Assembly (NCBI GenBank): GCA_037903355.1
Contig: JBAJFE010000038.1
Location: 2,604,001-2,668,000 of the forward strand
Source: Trichuris trichiura
Taxonomy: Eukaryota; Nematoda; Enoplea; Trichinellida; Trichuridae
DNA length: 64,000 bases
Direction: 5' to 3'
Positions 49,126-62,400 of the stretch are shown here, piece by piece. The notes under the pieces are model-generated. The model saw nothing but the letters and a program-made list of their open reading frames with translations. It was not told the origin of the DNA and searched no databases. Numbering within the stretch: position 1 is the stretch's first letter; each line of letters opens with the position of its first letter. The position numbers were made by a program, and so were the translations under genes.

Positions 49126-50862
49126 AGTTCGTTTCAATAGATAAATTTCCGCTTTGTAAACTTAAACGGCAGTTATTTAAGAAAAATGTTTAAACTTTTT
49201 AGCTGCCGCTAGTGGTTCATTAGAGTTTCTAAGAATAGTGATAAAAAGCAAAGAAAGCCTCGCTGTTATCAATATTTTTTTATGAAACCTGGATATTGCT
49301 GCCTAACTATTAGAAGCGTTACTATATCAAGCGAAGGATTAATTCTCCGGTCTACTACTAGTTTGGTCAAAATGAAAAATGCATTAGTTCTTTGAAGCAC
49401 TCTAACCGCTCTTTAGAGCTTTTCAGTGAACTTGCAGTTAGGAAAATGAAATCCTAACCGGGGACAAAAAATGTGGCCAAGTTGAAAATGTGGGTACTTA
49501 CTACTGGGCGTTCAAGATTGATTTTTTATCAATGCAACAGTGAAAGAAAGTTTACCATAACTTGTACGTGCAGAATATTTAGTGTGCAGCAGTAACCTTT
49601 TGAGTCATCAGCGCTGACCGGATTACGTATGATGCGGCTGTCAGTTGAATGAAAGATTAGGCCTACTTTTCTCAACATCAGCTTTTATTCAACGATTATT
49701 TATGCCTTACGAAGACAACCTCCATTACCTTTCTAGCCTAAAATATGTTCTCGAGAAAGCCATACTCTGAGGAGGTCCAAACGGCCTTTGAGAGGAAGTT
49801 GTGATGACGGCAAGAGTCTGATTGTTTCTCACATTGCTTTCTTACAATCCTTTAGTTACAATGGTTGTTCGTATTTGGACCTTGCCCTGTTGACTTATTT
49901 TTGCGCATACTTCTAGCGTATCGAGTACGTTGGGTCATTTGAATCTGCCAAACGAACTGCAGGCAGTTTTCCGCAAATTTGGGATCACTGAAACCGCCGT
50001 TGAGCAGATTAATGAATTTCTAAGGTCAGCTAAGCTTAGACTTGCAGACCCCCTTCGCACCTTTAAAAAGTAGACAACTGCAAGGTAACAAAGAAGGGAA
50101 CCTTGATGATAAACTTGTATTCTGGCCAGAGTCGGACGTTGTAATTGACAGAAGTGCATTTTCTGTTAACTAAACCCTGGGATCCATTATAGCACCCTCC
50201 AAACCGAGGAGTAAAAGTTATTACCAATAAGCACAGTTAAATATAGTAGACTACTGAGTGAGGATGATGTGTCAGGTACTGATCGTCAACTTGAAGCGTA
50301 AGCGAAAAGTTGGCAGGTGATGAGGACAGCGGTAAGTCTTGGTGACTTCGCAGTGTTGGCACTGGATTGTCTGTTATTATCTCATGTGTCGAACACAAAC
50401 AATTGATGGTCGCCAGTTGGCTGCGCCGTTTCGAAGTAGGTCTGAACTGGAGAGCACTGCCGCGTGCTAATCGACCATGAGCACTCTGGCAGACATATCT
50501 GAACCGGCTGGCGTTATAGATCTGACGTTTGACTGTGGTATGTTAGGCTTGGGTTTAAGCTTCTACTTTAGCCTGATAATTGAACGTTTTCTCAGGACTG
50601 CTGTAATGTAGTGTGTGTAGAATTGGCAGTGTAACACTGTCCAACCAATGGAAAAGTATCCAGGTTCCTATGTCAAAACGGCACAGCTAAATGCGATCAC
50701 AAAATCGTCCTGTAAATTTCCTTCGTAGTACAATGTCTAGGCATTTTTCTAAACCTGTACGTAAAGTATCTCTTATAATTTTGTCCATCTTTAATTCATC
50801 AATGCTGCTACATGTCAACTTTCATTATTTCCTGTTCAGACTGACACGAACATTGCCTAGAG
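49126..50862. other. Mostly featureless, one possible terminal exon
   Basis: No transposon recognised before 50863. The only coding-like segment is 49926-50071 (listed separately). Confidence 0.4.
49919..50071 (+). CDS. Possible last exon of the same unidentified gene
   Basis: After the acceptor ATACTTCTAG the plus strand reads LGHLNLPNELQAVFRKFGIT, ETAVEQINEFLRSAKLRLAD and PLRTFKK then TAG at 50069-50071. It looks like a helical C-terminus. The phase does not fit the 49126 donor directly, so at least one more exon would be needed. Confidence 0.28.
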
Positions 50863-51791
50863 CAGTGATTCTCAACGGGAGCCCCAGGGCCCCCTGGGGG
50901 AGTCGAAGTGGTTTTGAAAGCGAAGGGAGCCCTTTGTGGTCCCCTGGTTGTGCCTGTACATCTTTTTTTCTAATGTAACTTTTCTCGTGAAAACAGAGAG
51001 TAAGCAATTTCTCAATAGTACGGAGCACAGAGAAAGGAACTTGTCATCACCGCAGCGTGGCGCCCTTGAATCAATAGAACCCTGCTGCATTTTAGCTAAG
51101 TCACTGAAAATTCGCAGAGGCTCGCTGAATATTGCATAAGGCTGGGCAATTCCTCCCTTTGGCCGCGACTCGAAGTAGTTCAGAAGAGCTGCATAGCTGT
51201 TGCATTCAGTAACCAGGGGGACGCTTGACGTCATGTCTTCTGGGGACGCCGTCAACAGAAAAATGTAAAGGTCACAAGGAATTCTTTCCTTGACACCAAG
51301 CAGTGGGGTTCTTTGTTTTGTCTTGCGTACTTCCTGTCACAGGCTCGCGGAGTCTTACGTCTTCATTGTCGATACATTGTTCCAAGTCACCTGGTTCAAA
51401 AATTCAGCATTCGGTGGTCACAAGTTTTCGTGAATTTCATCAAAGGTCAAATCTTTACGGGAAAGAGATAACGGTAACTGTTACGTGCTTTCCGTTTGAT
51501 CTTTCATTTCATGAGTAATTTTTTACCGTCTGTAGATTAGAATGGGTTCTAAAAGGTCTTAAGGAAGTCTGTCAGGTGAAGAAGCCATGCCTTATTTGAC
51601 ATAAAAGTGGAAAAGGAGGGAAAGAAAGAGGAGAGACAGGGAGTGACTAAAAAGGCATGTATGCAATAGCTTGGCGCTACGTCTAGGGTGCTTGCATTGG
51701 CTATGAGGACGCAGCTTTGTTTTCAGACCCAACGAAAGAAACAGATTCTGAGAATGAGGACGTAGATCATCCAAATTTAGGAAGAAATAGG

Positions 51792-53097
51792 GGGTCTTGT
51801 ATGTTGTCTCCCCACCGGCAGTCCGGGCGGCAACTTCAAAGGCGGTCACGTGATCATTATTACGTCACCTGAACAATGGGTGACCTAAGCTATTGTTCAC
51901 TGCGCACTGATGCGAACGACGCGTATTAGCAAAAGACCGATGAACACCTGGAAACAGTTGCCCGTTCTGGCAATTGTTTCCAACTGCCAGCTATGATTGT
52001 GCTGGCCATCGTGCTCTGCCCTAGCCTAAGCCTAAACCTAAACACAACCCGTGTTCGTGGCTGCTCTTGGGTTATGCAGTTTTGACCGTGGCGCAAACGA
52101 CAAGAAGCATGGCGCAAAGTAACGTTATTTAGCGATCATGCGCGATGCGTATTAGCGAAAGAAAGCTGCACACCTGGAAACAGTTGGCCGTTCAGGCAAT
52201 TGTTTCCAAGTGCGTCTTATAACCGTGCCGGCCATCCTGTCCAGCCCTAGCCTAAGCCTAAACCTTAACATGACGAGTGTTCGTTGCTGCTGTTGGGTTT
52301 TGCAGTTTTGACCGTGGCGCAAACGACAAAAAGCATAGCGCAAAGTAACATTATTTAACGATCACGCGCGATGCGTATAAGCGAACGAACGCTGCACACC
52401 TGGAAACAGTTGCCCGTTCTGGCAATTGTTTCCAAGTGCGAGCGATAACCACGGCGGCCATCCTGCTCTGCCCTAGCCTAAGCCTAAACCTTAACATGAC
52501 GCGTGTTCGTTGCTGCTGTTGAGTTATGCAGTTTTGACCGTGGCGCAAACGACAAGAAGCATAGCGCAAAGTAACGTTATTTAGCGATCACTGAACACGC
52601 GAGCAATGAGTAACGCAAAAAAGGAAAAAGCGTACGTACTGCTAACGCAGGCGCTCAGCCTGACGAAGGCGACGCGTCGATTTCGCTGGAGGCGCATCCG
52701 ACGGGTTCACTCGGGTGTACCTAATCAGGCAGAAGGTGTCAGTGCCTCCTTACGGTGCCTCCACTTGTCGATGGGAAGTTGTCACTAGATCCCGGGACAG
52801 ACACAACGCAGAATGAGATTTACCCTGTCTACCAAGGCACGCCTCAGCTCGGACAGTTGACCTGCGATGTTTTTCATGAATTGCTAGACGACGTCTCAGC
52901 TTGAACACCTGCAGGCCCCATTGTGTTTCCCGTAACTTCAATGCATGCGCAGCCGCTTAATTCTATGCTTTCACTAAACCTGACGATAACGTCCGTCCTG
53001 TTGTGCCGATAACAACCATTTATTATGCTGTAGAGTCGCAGATTACCCTTTGAAATAGCCACCTTAACTTCCGGTGGGGAGACAACATACTAGACCC
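51792..53097 (-). mobile_element. Merlin element with perfect TSD and tripled interior
   Basis: GGGTCTTGTATGTTGTCTCC at the left and GGAGACAACATACTAGACCC at the right; flanks GAAATAGG at 51784-51791 and 53098-53105. The interior contains three direct repeats of about 226 bp (roughly 51911-52136, 52137-52362, 52363-52588), each with its own TTAGGC seed and the block ending GGCGCAAACGACAAGAAGC. No transposase. Confidence 0.95.
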
Positions 53098-53245
53098 GAA
53101 ATAGGAAACCATCACGGATCCGGTTTCCGTCACATACTGTGGCATATAAGTCATCATAGTTTATCTCAGTGAGCTTTTAGTTTTCCACAGCCATTGCAAT
53201 GCTTTGTATCTCTGAAGGTGTTAATGACAAGCATGTTTATCCTAG

Positions 53246-55180
<1,935 letters not shown>

Positions 55181-55451
55181 GGAAAAGTTGGTATTAGGGC
55201 ATCAGCCTTAGCTATCACACTGATTTACCAGCGTGGCCAACTTTTACTGCTTGTTAAAGTCGAATTGTAAACTTGAATACAATGCTACGGAGTTCGAAGA
55301 ACCGACGTCCAGCATGGTTAATGTTTAACACTGTTGTTGTTAACAAGGCGACAAGTACAGCAGAAAACAGACGTAGAATTTGACCGTGTGCGTCAAAAGA
55401 GCATTAAGCAAACCACTTTTATACCCTGTGGTCAAAGAGCTTAGTGCCAGT

Positions 55452-55730
55452 TAGTCACAAAAAAAGAGATTTATTCCCGTTGTAAATAAGAGAACGTAAG
55501 AGCACCCAAGCAGTCGGGCTTTCACAACCCAACTGGTTCCGTCGTCAGCGATAGGGCACAAGCCCTGGGCGAAAGGGAGCATCCATCTGGTTTCGTCGTT
55601 GGCGACAGGCCTTGTGCCCTGTTGCTGACGATGGAACCAGTTGAGTTCCGAAAGCTCCTATCGTTTGTATGCCCATACGTTCTTTTACTTACAACGGGAA
55701 TAAACTGTTCTTTTTTCTTGTGGTAAAACT
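55452..55730. mobile_element. PLE terminal-repeat pair inside hAT
   Basis: Inverted arms (CACAAAAAAAGAGATTTATT mirrors the segment before 55730; TATTCCCGTTGTAAATAAGA mirrors 55679-55702). The right arm has a hammerhead-like core on the plus strand: CTGACGA (55625-55631), GGAAC/GTTCC stem, GAAA (55650-55653). The left arm has a diverged mirror core. No target duplication established. Confidence 0.7.
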
Positions 55731-56319
55731 GCTGGCCTGTAATTAGACGTTCCAACTTCATGTCAGGTAGTCCTTGCAACTCTTGACTACAAGCTCAATA
55801 AATCTGAACAGAAAACTTTTGTCACACAAGCCCATTTTCAAGACGAAGGTTTAGCAGCTGCAACTGGAAAAAGTTTCAACCTATTCCATATCACCAAGGA
55901 ACCTTCGTGGCCTACCTTCATAAACTCAGCAGGGAAGCGCCTTTATAGGTCGTCAGAAATACATCGCGTGACTGAAAAGCATTGCACACTCGTCAAGAAA
56001 TTAGATTTGGATTTGTTACTGTCTTTTCCATATGGCTCAGATCGATACAAACATCGAAATTTTAAATTGAAAACTTTTAAAATGCAGATCAAAAGTGCGC
56101 CCTAAGCGTGGCTTTTCGCCAGATGGAAAACACAAAAGCAAATTCATTGTTAGAATCTTCGGTAAACTGTGCGTCACAGGTACTTTCAGAAACGTGAAAA
56201 AATTTCGAACGAGAAAAGGGAAGAGCAGGACCATGCAAAAACGGAAGGGAGCCCCGAAGAGGTGCGCGTCTCAGAAGGGGGCCCTGGCGAGGAAAATGTT
56301 GGGAATCACTGGCCTAGAA

Positions 56320-57143
56320 TGAATGCTAGTTGCACAAATCGCTTAATTAGATTCTCTTTACCGTAACTCAGTGTTGAGCATGCATGGCATGACTCTCCTG
56401 TTTTACAGAAAAAGTATAGTTGCACAGACGTAGGTCTCATTTTTCAAAGCGGCTCTTCACTGAATACAACGGGTTGATAATCATTGTCAATTTCATTAGC
56501 AAGCTTGAAGTCCTAGGGATCTAAAGAGATATAACGGCGCTTGTTGTTGCCATTTTCACTATGGGAACTGTCTTCGGTAGGTCATAGTATCCTTTGGCTA
56601 GTGACATTAGGTTAGATCACAGACCCTTTCTCTGGAATTCAGAACGCAAAAATATAATGGCAGGAAGGGCTGCTAAAGAAGCAGGCCAGCGAGAAGCTCA
56701 AGCCAAAATTTAAGGTAGGTTGCAGGACTTTCCTAGCGATATCCTACGCTTGTACTCATTCTGGAATAAGAAAGCTATTTATTTCATTTCCTTGTTCGTA
56801 TCTATTTGAGCACGCACTTAGGGTCAATTCGGGCTTGCCAAAAAAGGAAGAGGAACAAACTGTTAATTGTAAACCGGGACAACCTGAGACTGGCTAACCG
56901 GTTTAAAGCCCAACGTAGAAAACTGCTCTCTCCGCGTCTTTTCCAAATCTTAAAATAAAGTTTACTCGTTCTGTTGTACATATGAGTACAGCAAATAACT
57001 GCGTCTCTGTCAAGAACCATCTTTAGTAGAATAAGATTATTGCGTGGGCGCTCAACGTGCTATAGTATACGAAGCTGCAGGGAAAGCGGTTGGCTGGAGA
57101 ACTTACTAATCAAAAAAGTATCTCGGGAACCACCGGTCTAGAT
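56320..57143. other. No gene seen
   Basis: Short frames only; no repeat family recognised. Confidence 0.4.
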
Positions 57144-57624
57144 CAGCCATTCTCAACCTTTTCTGCGCTAGGCCCCCCTTGGAAGGAGTCCTTAGGTGCC
57201 AGGCTCCCTTTTCCTATTGGTCGATTAATTTTTGCGTTTTTTGTATAGCAGCCAATCAGCTTTCAATGACAACCTCCTAGGATCAAGTTAATGCACTGAT
57301 ACAATGCGAATATACAGTCGTCAAATCATTTGAAAAGAACACTTGGGGTTCTTCGAAACTAACAATGAAACCACTTCGTCGAGTCGAGTAAGAATTTGTG
57401 CCAATCCTCTATAGAGGGATGTTGCTAACGGTTAACCAACCCTCTATAGAGGATTGGCATAAATTCTCACCCTTGCGATCTACCTAACTACGCTTGTTCC
57501 GATAAGGTTTCTCAGCATCCCTTGACGGCCACCTGGCCCCCCTCTGAAAAATTTTTGATTTCGGCCCTCCTGACACTCTCTCGCCCCACCCTGGGGGCTC
57601 CAGGCCTCACGTTGAGAATGGCTG
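57144..57624. mobile_element. hAT MITE with perfect TSD
   Basis: CAGCCATTCTCAACCTTTTC at the left and CACGTTGAGAATGGCTG at the right, flanked by GTCTAGAT (57136-57143, 57625-57632). 481 bp, no coding region, with an internal hairpin (57400-57458). Confidence 0.94.
57400..57458. repeat. 19-bp perfect hairpin in hAT MITE
   Basis: GCCAATCCTCTATAGAGGG (57400-57418) is mirrored at 57440-57458; pairing continues imperfectly outward (AGAATTTGT / ATAAATTCT). Each arm is itself partly self-complementary (CCTCTATAGAGG). Confidence 0.95.
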
Positions 57625-57722
57625 GTCTAGATGAACACATAACATTTCTTCACGGGACCACAAAGTTTCATGAAGTCGACGATTCTGTCACGGACAGGAT
57701 TCTGTTTTCTTGAAAGCAATTA

Positions 57723-57955
57723 CCGTATATTAGGGTTTATAAGAACTCCCTACCTGAGCAAAGGGTGGTAATGATTGGCCCAGTTACAGAAACGCTGATT
57801 GCTCCAGTCAAGGCCAATTCTGATTGGTCAGTTTGCTGAGAATGCTAATCGCCCGTTCAATTGAAATTATCTTGCCTTAACTTCAACGCGAAAACTGATC
57901 AGCTGCCGATTAGCGCGTGTTGTACAGCACTGTGTAGGCTACGAGAAATGAATTA
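57723..57955. mobile_element. Solo pogo terminal fragment
   Basis: TA|CCGTATATTAGGGTTTATAA and the following 230 bp match the outer part of the palindromic dimer (24010-24245). Cut at about 57955 where gypsy sequence begins. Confidence 0.8.
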
Positions 57956-57989
57956 AGTTTACCCGTGAACCGCCGCTTGCCGTGAACTC

Positions 57990-59215
57990 CCCACTCACTT
58001 GGACGGTGAGAATAGTTCCAACGAAGGCTTATGGTCTGTCACGGGTGTGAATGGTCGACCAAATAAGAAGTGATGGAACGTCTTAACTCCTGAAATTAAA
58101 GCCAAGGCTTCACGGTCTATTTGAACATAGTTCCATTCTGTCCTTGAAGCAAAAGCAATTGTTGCTTCTGTCCCGTTTTCCTGTATTTGGCTTAAGACGG
58201 CTCCCATGCCGTACGCGGATGCGTCACATGTTAGTATTGTCGAACGCGACGTATCGAAAGGAAACAGAACGCTTTCCGAAGTGAGTAGTTGCTTAAATGC
58301 TGCAAAACTTCTGTCATTAGTGTTGTCCCGCGTGGAGGGGGCTATAGAGCGGCCGAAGCAGAACAAGCGAGGGAAACCTTTATTTGTACCACGACCGATA
58401 ATCAGCAACAACGCGCATAAGATCAGTTAACCAGCCCGCAGAGAGAAAACTAGCTGCTGATATGTATACAAGCAGCAACAACCGACTGGCAGGTTTAATT
58501 AAGGATTTTCAAGACTTGGATTCCAAAGTTTCTTCCAAACCCACGGTGCCCCTTTATTGAGGAGACGATGCAACGGTTCAGCGACAGTCGCTTTATCCTT
58601 GAAGAAACTGTTCTAAAAGTTAAGCAGTCCAAGGGATGCTAGTAGCTCCTGTTTATTCCGTGGGACAGGTGCATTTTTGCTAACCTTCATTTTCGACTTA
58701 GATGGGTGGATTCCCGAAGCGTTTATTCTGTAACTGAGAAAATCAACGGACGTGACCACGAAGAGACATTTCTCTTTTCTTGCGCGGAATCCCGTATTGC
58801 GTAGGACTTGCAGAATTTGCCATAACCGATCTATGAGTTCTGGAAGCGTAGTTCCACTGACTAGTACATCGTCAAAGTAGTAGACAGTAGTTCCTGGGAT
58901 GTTTCAGAGCAAGTCATCCACGACTTGTTGAAATACTCTTGGAGCAACGGAGACGCCAAACCTCAGTCGTTTTACGTTGAATGAACCCATGTGTGTGATA
59001 ATTGTTTGTGCTTCTGCTGAAGCGTCGTCGACCGGTAACTGCAGATACGCTTGGGCCATGTCAATCTTTGCATAGTATCCACACCCAGATAGACTCGACA
59101 ATAAATGAGTCACGGAAGAAATTGGATACGGATCGTCCTGAAGAGTAGTGTTTATGGTTGGCTGCGACTGTAATGCGACTCGGAATCGTGCTAACCGTTT
59201 AACGCGGAGAGAAGA
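57990..59215 (-). pseudogene. Ty3/gypsy pol relic, second element
   Basis: Minus strand. RT: DPYPIS, GYYAKIDMAQAYLQLPVDDA, KRLRFGVSVAPRVFQQVVDD, then a stop and YYFDDVLVS (58880-58855). RNase H (58290-57998): ILTCDASAYGMGAVLSQIQE, REALALISGVKTFHHFLFG, TDHKPSLELFSPSK and a stop. Between RT and RNase H about 190 bp (58325-58520) do not fit and look inserted. At the upstream side the frame is interrupted by the BEL/Pao element at 59216, so BEL entered this gypsy. Diverged from the gypsy at 2029-4640. Confidence 0.85.
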
Positions 59216-59460
59216 AAGTTAAAGTCGTGCGTCGAAACGTGATAAACAGAAGAGAGAGAGGGGTGGGTAAGCGTGTTTAAATATGGGAGTCATACGGCGA
59301 GAAGACCTGATTAATGATGGACAACCTGAAAACCTGAATAATAAATGGGGTCGGTCGACGGGGGACGGGTGAATATGTATCGCATGTGAGGGGGGCCATA
59401 AATAATATTTTATTGCTAGAGGCAACAAACGCCGGCCCTGTGGACCATTTACCGTCCACA
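59216..59460 (-). repeat. BEL/Pao 3' LTR
   Basis: Starts TGTGGACGG immediately after the pol stop (59460-59462) and contains AATAAAATATT (minus strand, near 59410). The inner limit, where gypsy sequence resumes, is approximate. Confidence 0.6.
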
Positions 59461-62400
59461 CTAATCAGCCTCTTGCAACAGTAGGAGCTTGTTCACTGAT
59501 CGGCAAGTTGTGGTCAAGGCTAATGCTACGTCAGCTGAACGAACAACACCATCTTTGCCGGAGTAAACTGTAGTAACACGACCAAGTGGCTAACTGCCTC
59601 TAGGAGTGTTGGGATCCGCCAAAACGACAATATCACTAACAGACATATTCCGCTCGTTCTTCGTCCATTTTCCACGTCCAATGAGAGATGGGACATACTC
59701 CATCCAGCGGCGCCAAAAATAGGTTGCTAGAGCTTGAGCATACCTCCAGCGTTTGCAGAAAGTAAAGTCGGAATCAGTGAACATATCGGGTGGAAAATTG
59801 GGTTGGCTTCGCCCAGTGAGTAGATGGTGAGGTCTTAATACTTCCACTTCGCGTGTTTCTAAGGAGGCGTATGCCAGCGGTCTTCCGTTCAATTGATTTT
59901 CGACGTAGCGTAATGCAGTCGTAAGGATTTCGTCAGTCAAAGTTCCCTTGTAAAAAGTAGCGGTTAGCGCCCGTTTTGCGGATCGGATTAGTGCTTCTCA
60001 TGCGCCACCCATATGCGGAGCCGCTGGTGGATTGAAATGCCAACTAATACGGCGTATCGACAAAGTTTCAGCAATTTTTGCATGGTCTAGTCTTTGAATA
60101 CATTCTTGTATCTCACGTTTGGCGCCAACAATATTCGTGCCATTATCGCTCCAATACGCTGCGGGAGTTCCTCCCCTTTGTTCGAAACGAAATAACACCG
60201 ACAGAAATGAATCCGTGTCCAAGGTGTAGGCTACTTCGAGGTGCACGGCTCTGGTGGTCAAACAGGTAAAGAAACACGCCCAGCGCTTTACCATTCAGCG
60301 AAAGATATTGACTTCGAACAGTCCGAAGTAGTCTACTCCGTAATGAGCAAATGCCGGTAAACCGGGAGTCAGCCGAAGTTTCGGTAATGCTGCCATCCGT
60401 GGTGTCTTAGGAAAGGCGTACAGACGTTTACACTTAAGACATCGGTTCAATATACGTCGAACAGTCGTACGTCCCTTTGGTATCCTATACAATTTGCGGA
60501 TTTCGTGGAAAGTACGATCAGCGGAAGAATGTGCCAGGTGGTTGTGCGTATCCCAAATAATTAGCTCAGTCAGGCGATGCGTTCGTGGCAGTATAACTGG
60601 GTGCCGTGAATCCAGCGGTACGGGGGCGTTTTCAAGTCGTCCACCGACACAGAGGATTTGTCTGGCATTGAGAAATGGCGTGAGTTTGATGAGGCTCAAG
60701 TCGGCCGAAAGTTCTCGCTGCCGTCTTAGAGCAGTTACTTCCTTGGAGTAAGCATGGTTTTGTGCCTTGCGGACCAAAATCACGAATGCGTTATCGATCT
60801 CTGTAACGTCGAGTTCTGCGTGATACTCAAGTGACTTTGGTCGACGTCGAGCGTTCGAGCGAAAGCGATTGAGATACGCCATTATTCGAATAGCACGGGT
60901 AAGGCGGGAGACCTTACACAACAGAGCCTCGATAGGATCAACATCTTCGTTGATCGAGCCGATCCAATCAGTCGCGTAGATTTCGGGATCGTCAAATAGA
61001 TTCAGTGGCTGGACCACTTCCGGGAAACTCGGCCATAGGCTCTGATGCCTTAACAGGAAATCTGGTCTAGTATAAAAGAGATGATCTGGCCCCAGATCGG
61101 CAGGCTTCAGCCCTCTGCTACAACAATCAGCGGGATTCTGCCGACCCGGTACGTGATGCCATTGCGTGGGTTTTGAATATTCGTGTATTTCGGCAATACG
61201 ATTACGTACGTAGGTATGGAAACGATAGGTCGTAGACGAGACCCAGCGGAGGACGGCCGTCGAGTCGACATGAAAATGCATGTCATCTATTTCGATAAGC
61301 AACTCTTCGCGTATCGTAACTGCTAATCGAAGTGCCATGAGTGCTCCATTAAGTTCCATGCGCGGCATGGTAATTGGCTTCAGAGGAGCAACCTTTGATT
61401 TTGCCATAACGAACGACACATGAAAACCGTTTACGGTTTCAAAGCGTAGGAAGGCAACTGCACCAAGCCTGATCTCTGATGCGTCACCAAATGTATGCAG
61501 CTGAATATTGGTCCACCGGCAGTTAACTGGAGTTAGACAGCGGTGGATTGTGATATTCTTAACTGCGGTGAGGGAATCAACCCATCTCGTCCATTGGTCT
61601 AAGATGGTATCGGGAAGGTCGTCATCCCACTCGACTTGGATCCTCCAAATCGCTTGTATCAACAACTTCGCTCGAAGCGTGAGTGGGGCAAAAAATCCTA
61701 GTGGATCAAAGATACTGGCTGTAGCCCGCAATAGTTGCCGTTTGGTTTTCGCTTCTGGCGGAATCTTAAAATGTGCTACGAAGTCGTCGGTGACGCTGTT
61801 CCAACTTAAACCTAAAGTACACTCAATGGGAACAGCATCCAAATCCACATCTGCGGATTCGATGGTTCTGTTACATATTGCAGAGAAAACTTGTTCATGC
61901 GTCGAACGCCACTGTGCAAGTGGAAAACCAGCTCTCGTTAGAACCGTGTTTAGCGTGTCGGCGATTCCCACGGCTTCTTCCACGGAGCGAAATGATGCCA
62001 ACCAGTTGTCGACGTAGAAATGATCGACAATTTGCGAATGAATTAAACCAGCGGCGTCTCCAGCATCCCTAGCTGCCTGTCGTAAGGCGTAGGCGCACAC
62101 ACGTGGAGATGATGTCGCACCAAATATCTGGACGTTCATTTGGTATTCACGAGGCTCTTCATGAGTTCCGGGATTCCGCCAGAAGAAACGCAACGCTGAA
62201 ACGTCTTCTTGTCGTACTCTGACTTGGTGAAACATTTTGACGATGTCGGCGGTACACGCATAACGGTAGTGGCGGAAACGTAGCAGTACGCCAACAAGGA
62301 TTGCAAGAAAATCAGGCCCTTTCAACAACTCGGAATTAAGCGAAGTGCCCCGTGATTTAGCAGCAGCGTCAAAAACGACGCGTAATTTATTTGGTTTGTT

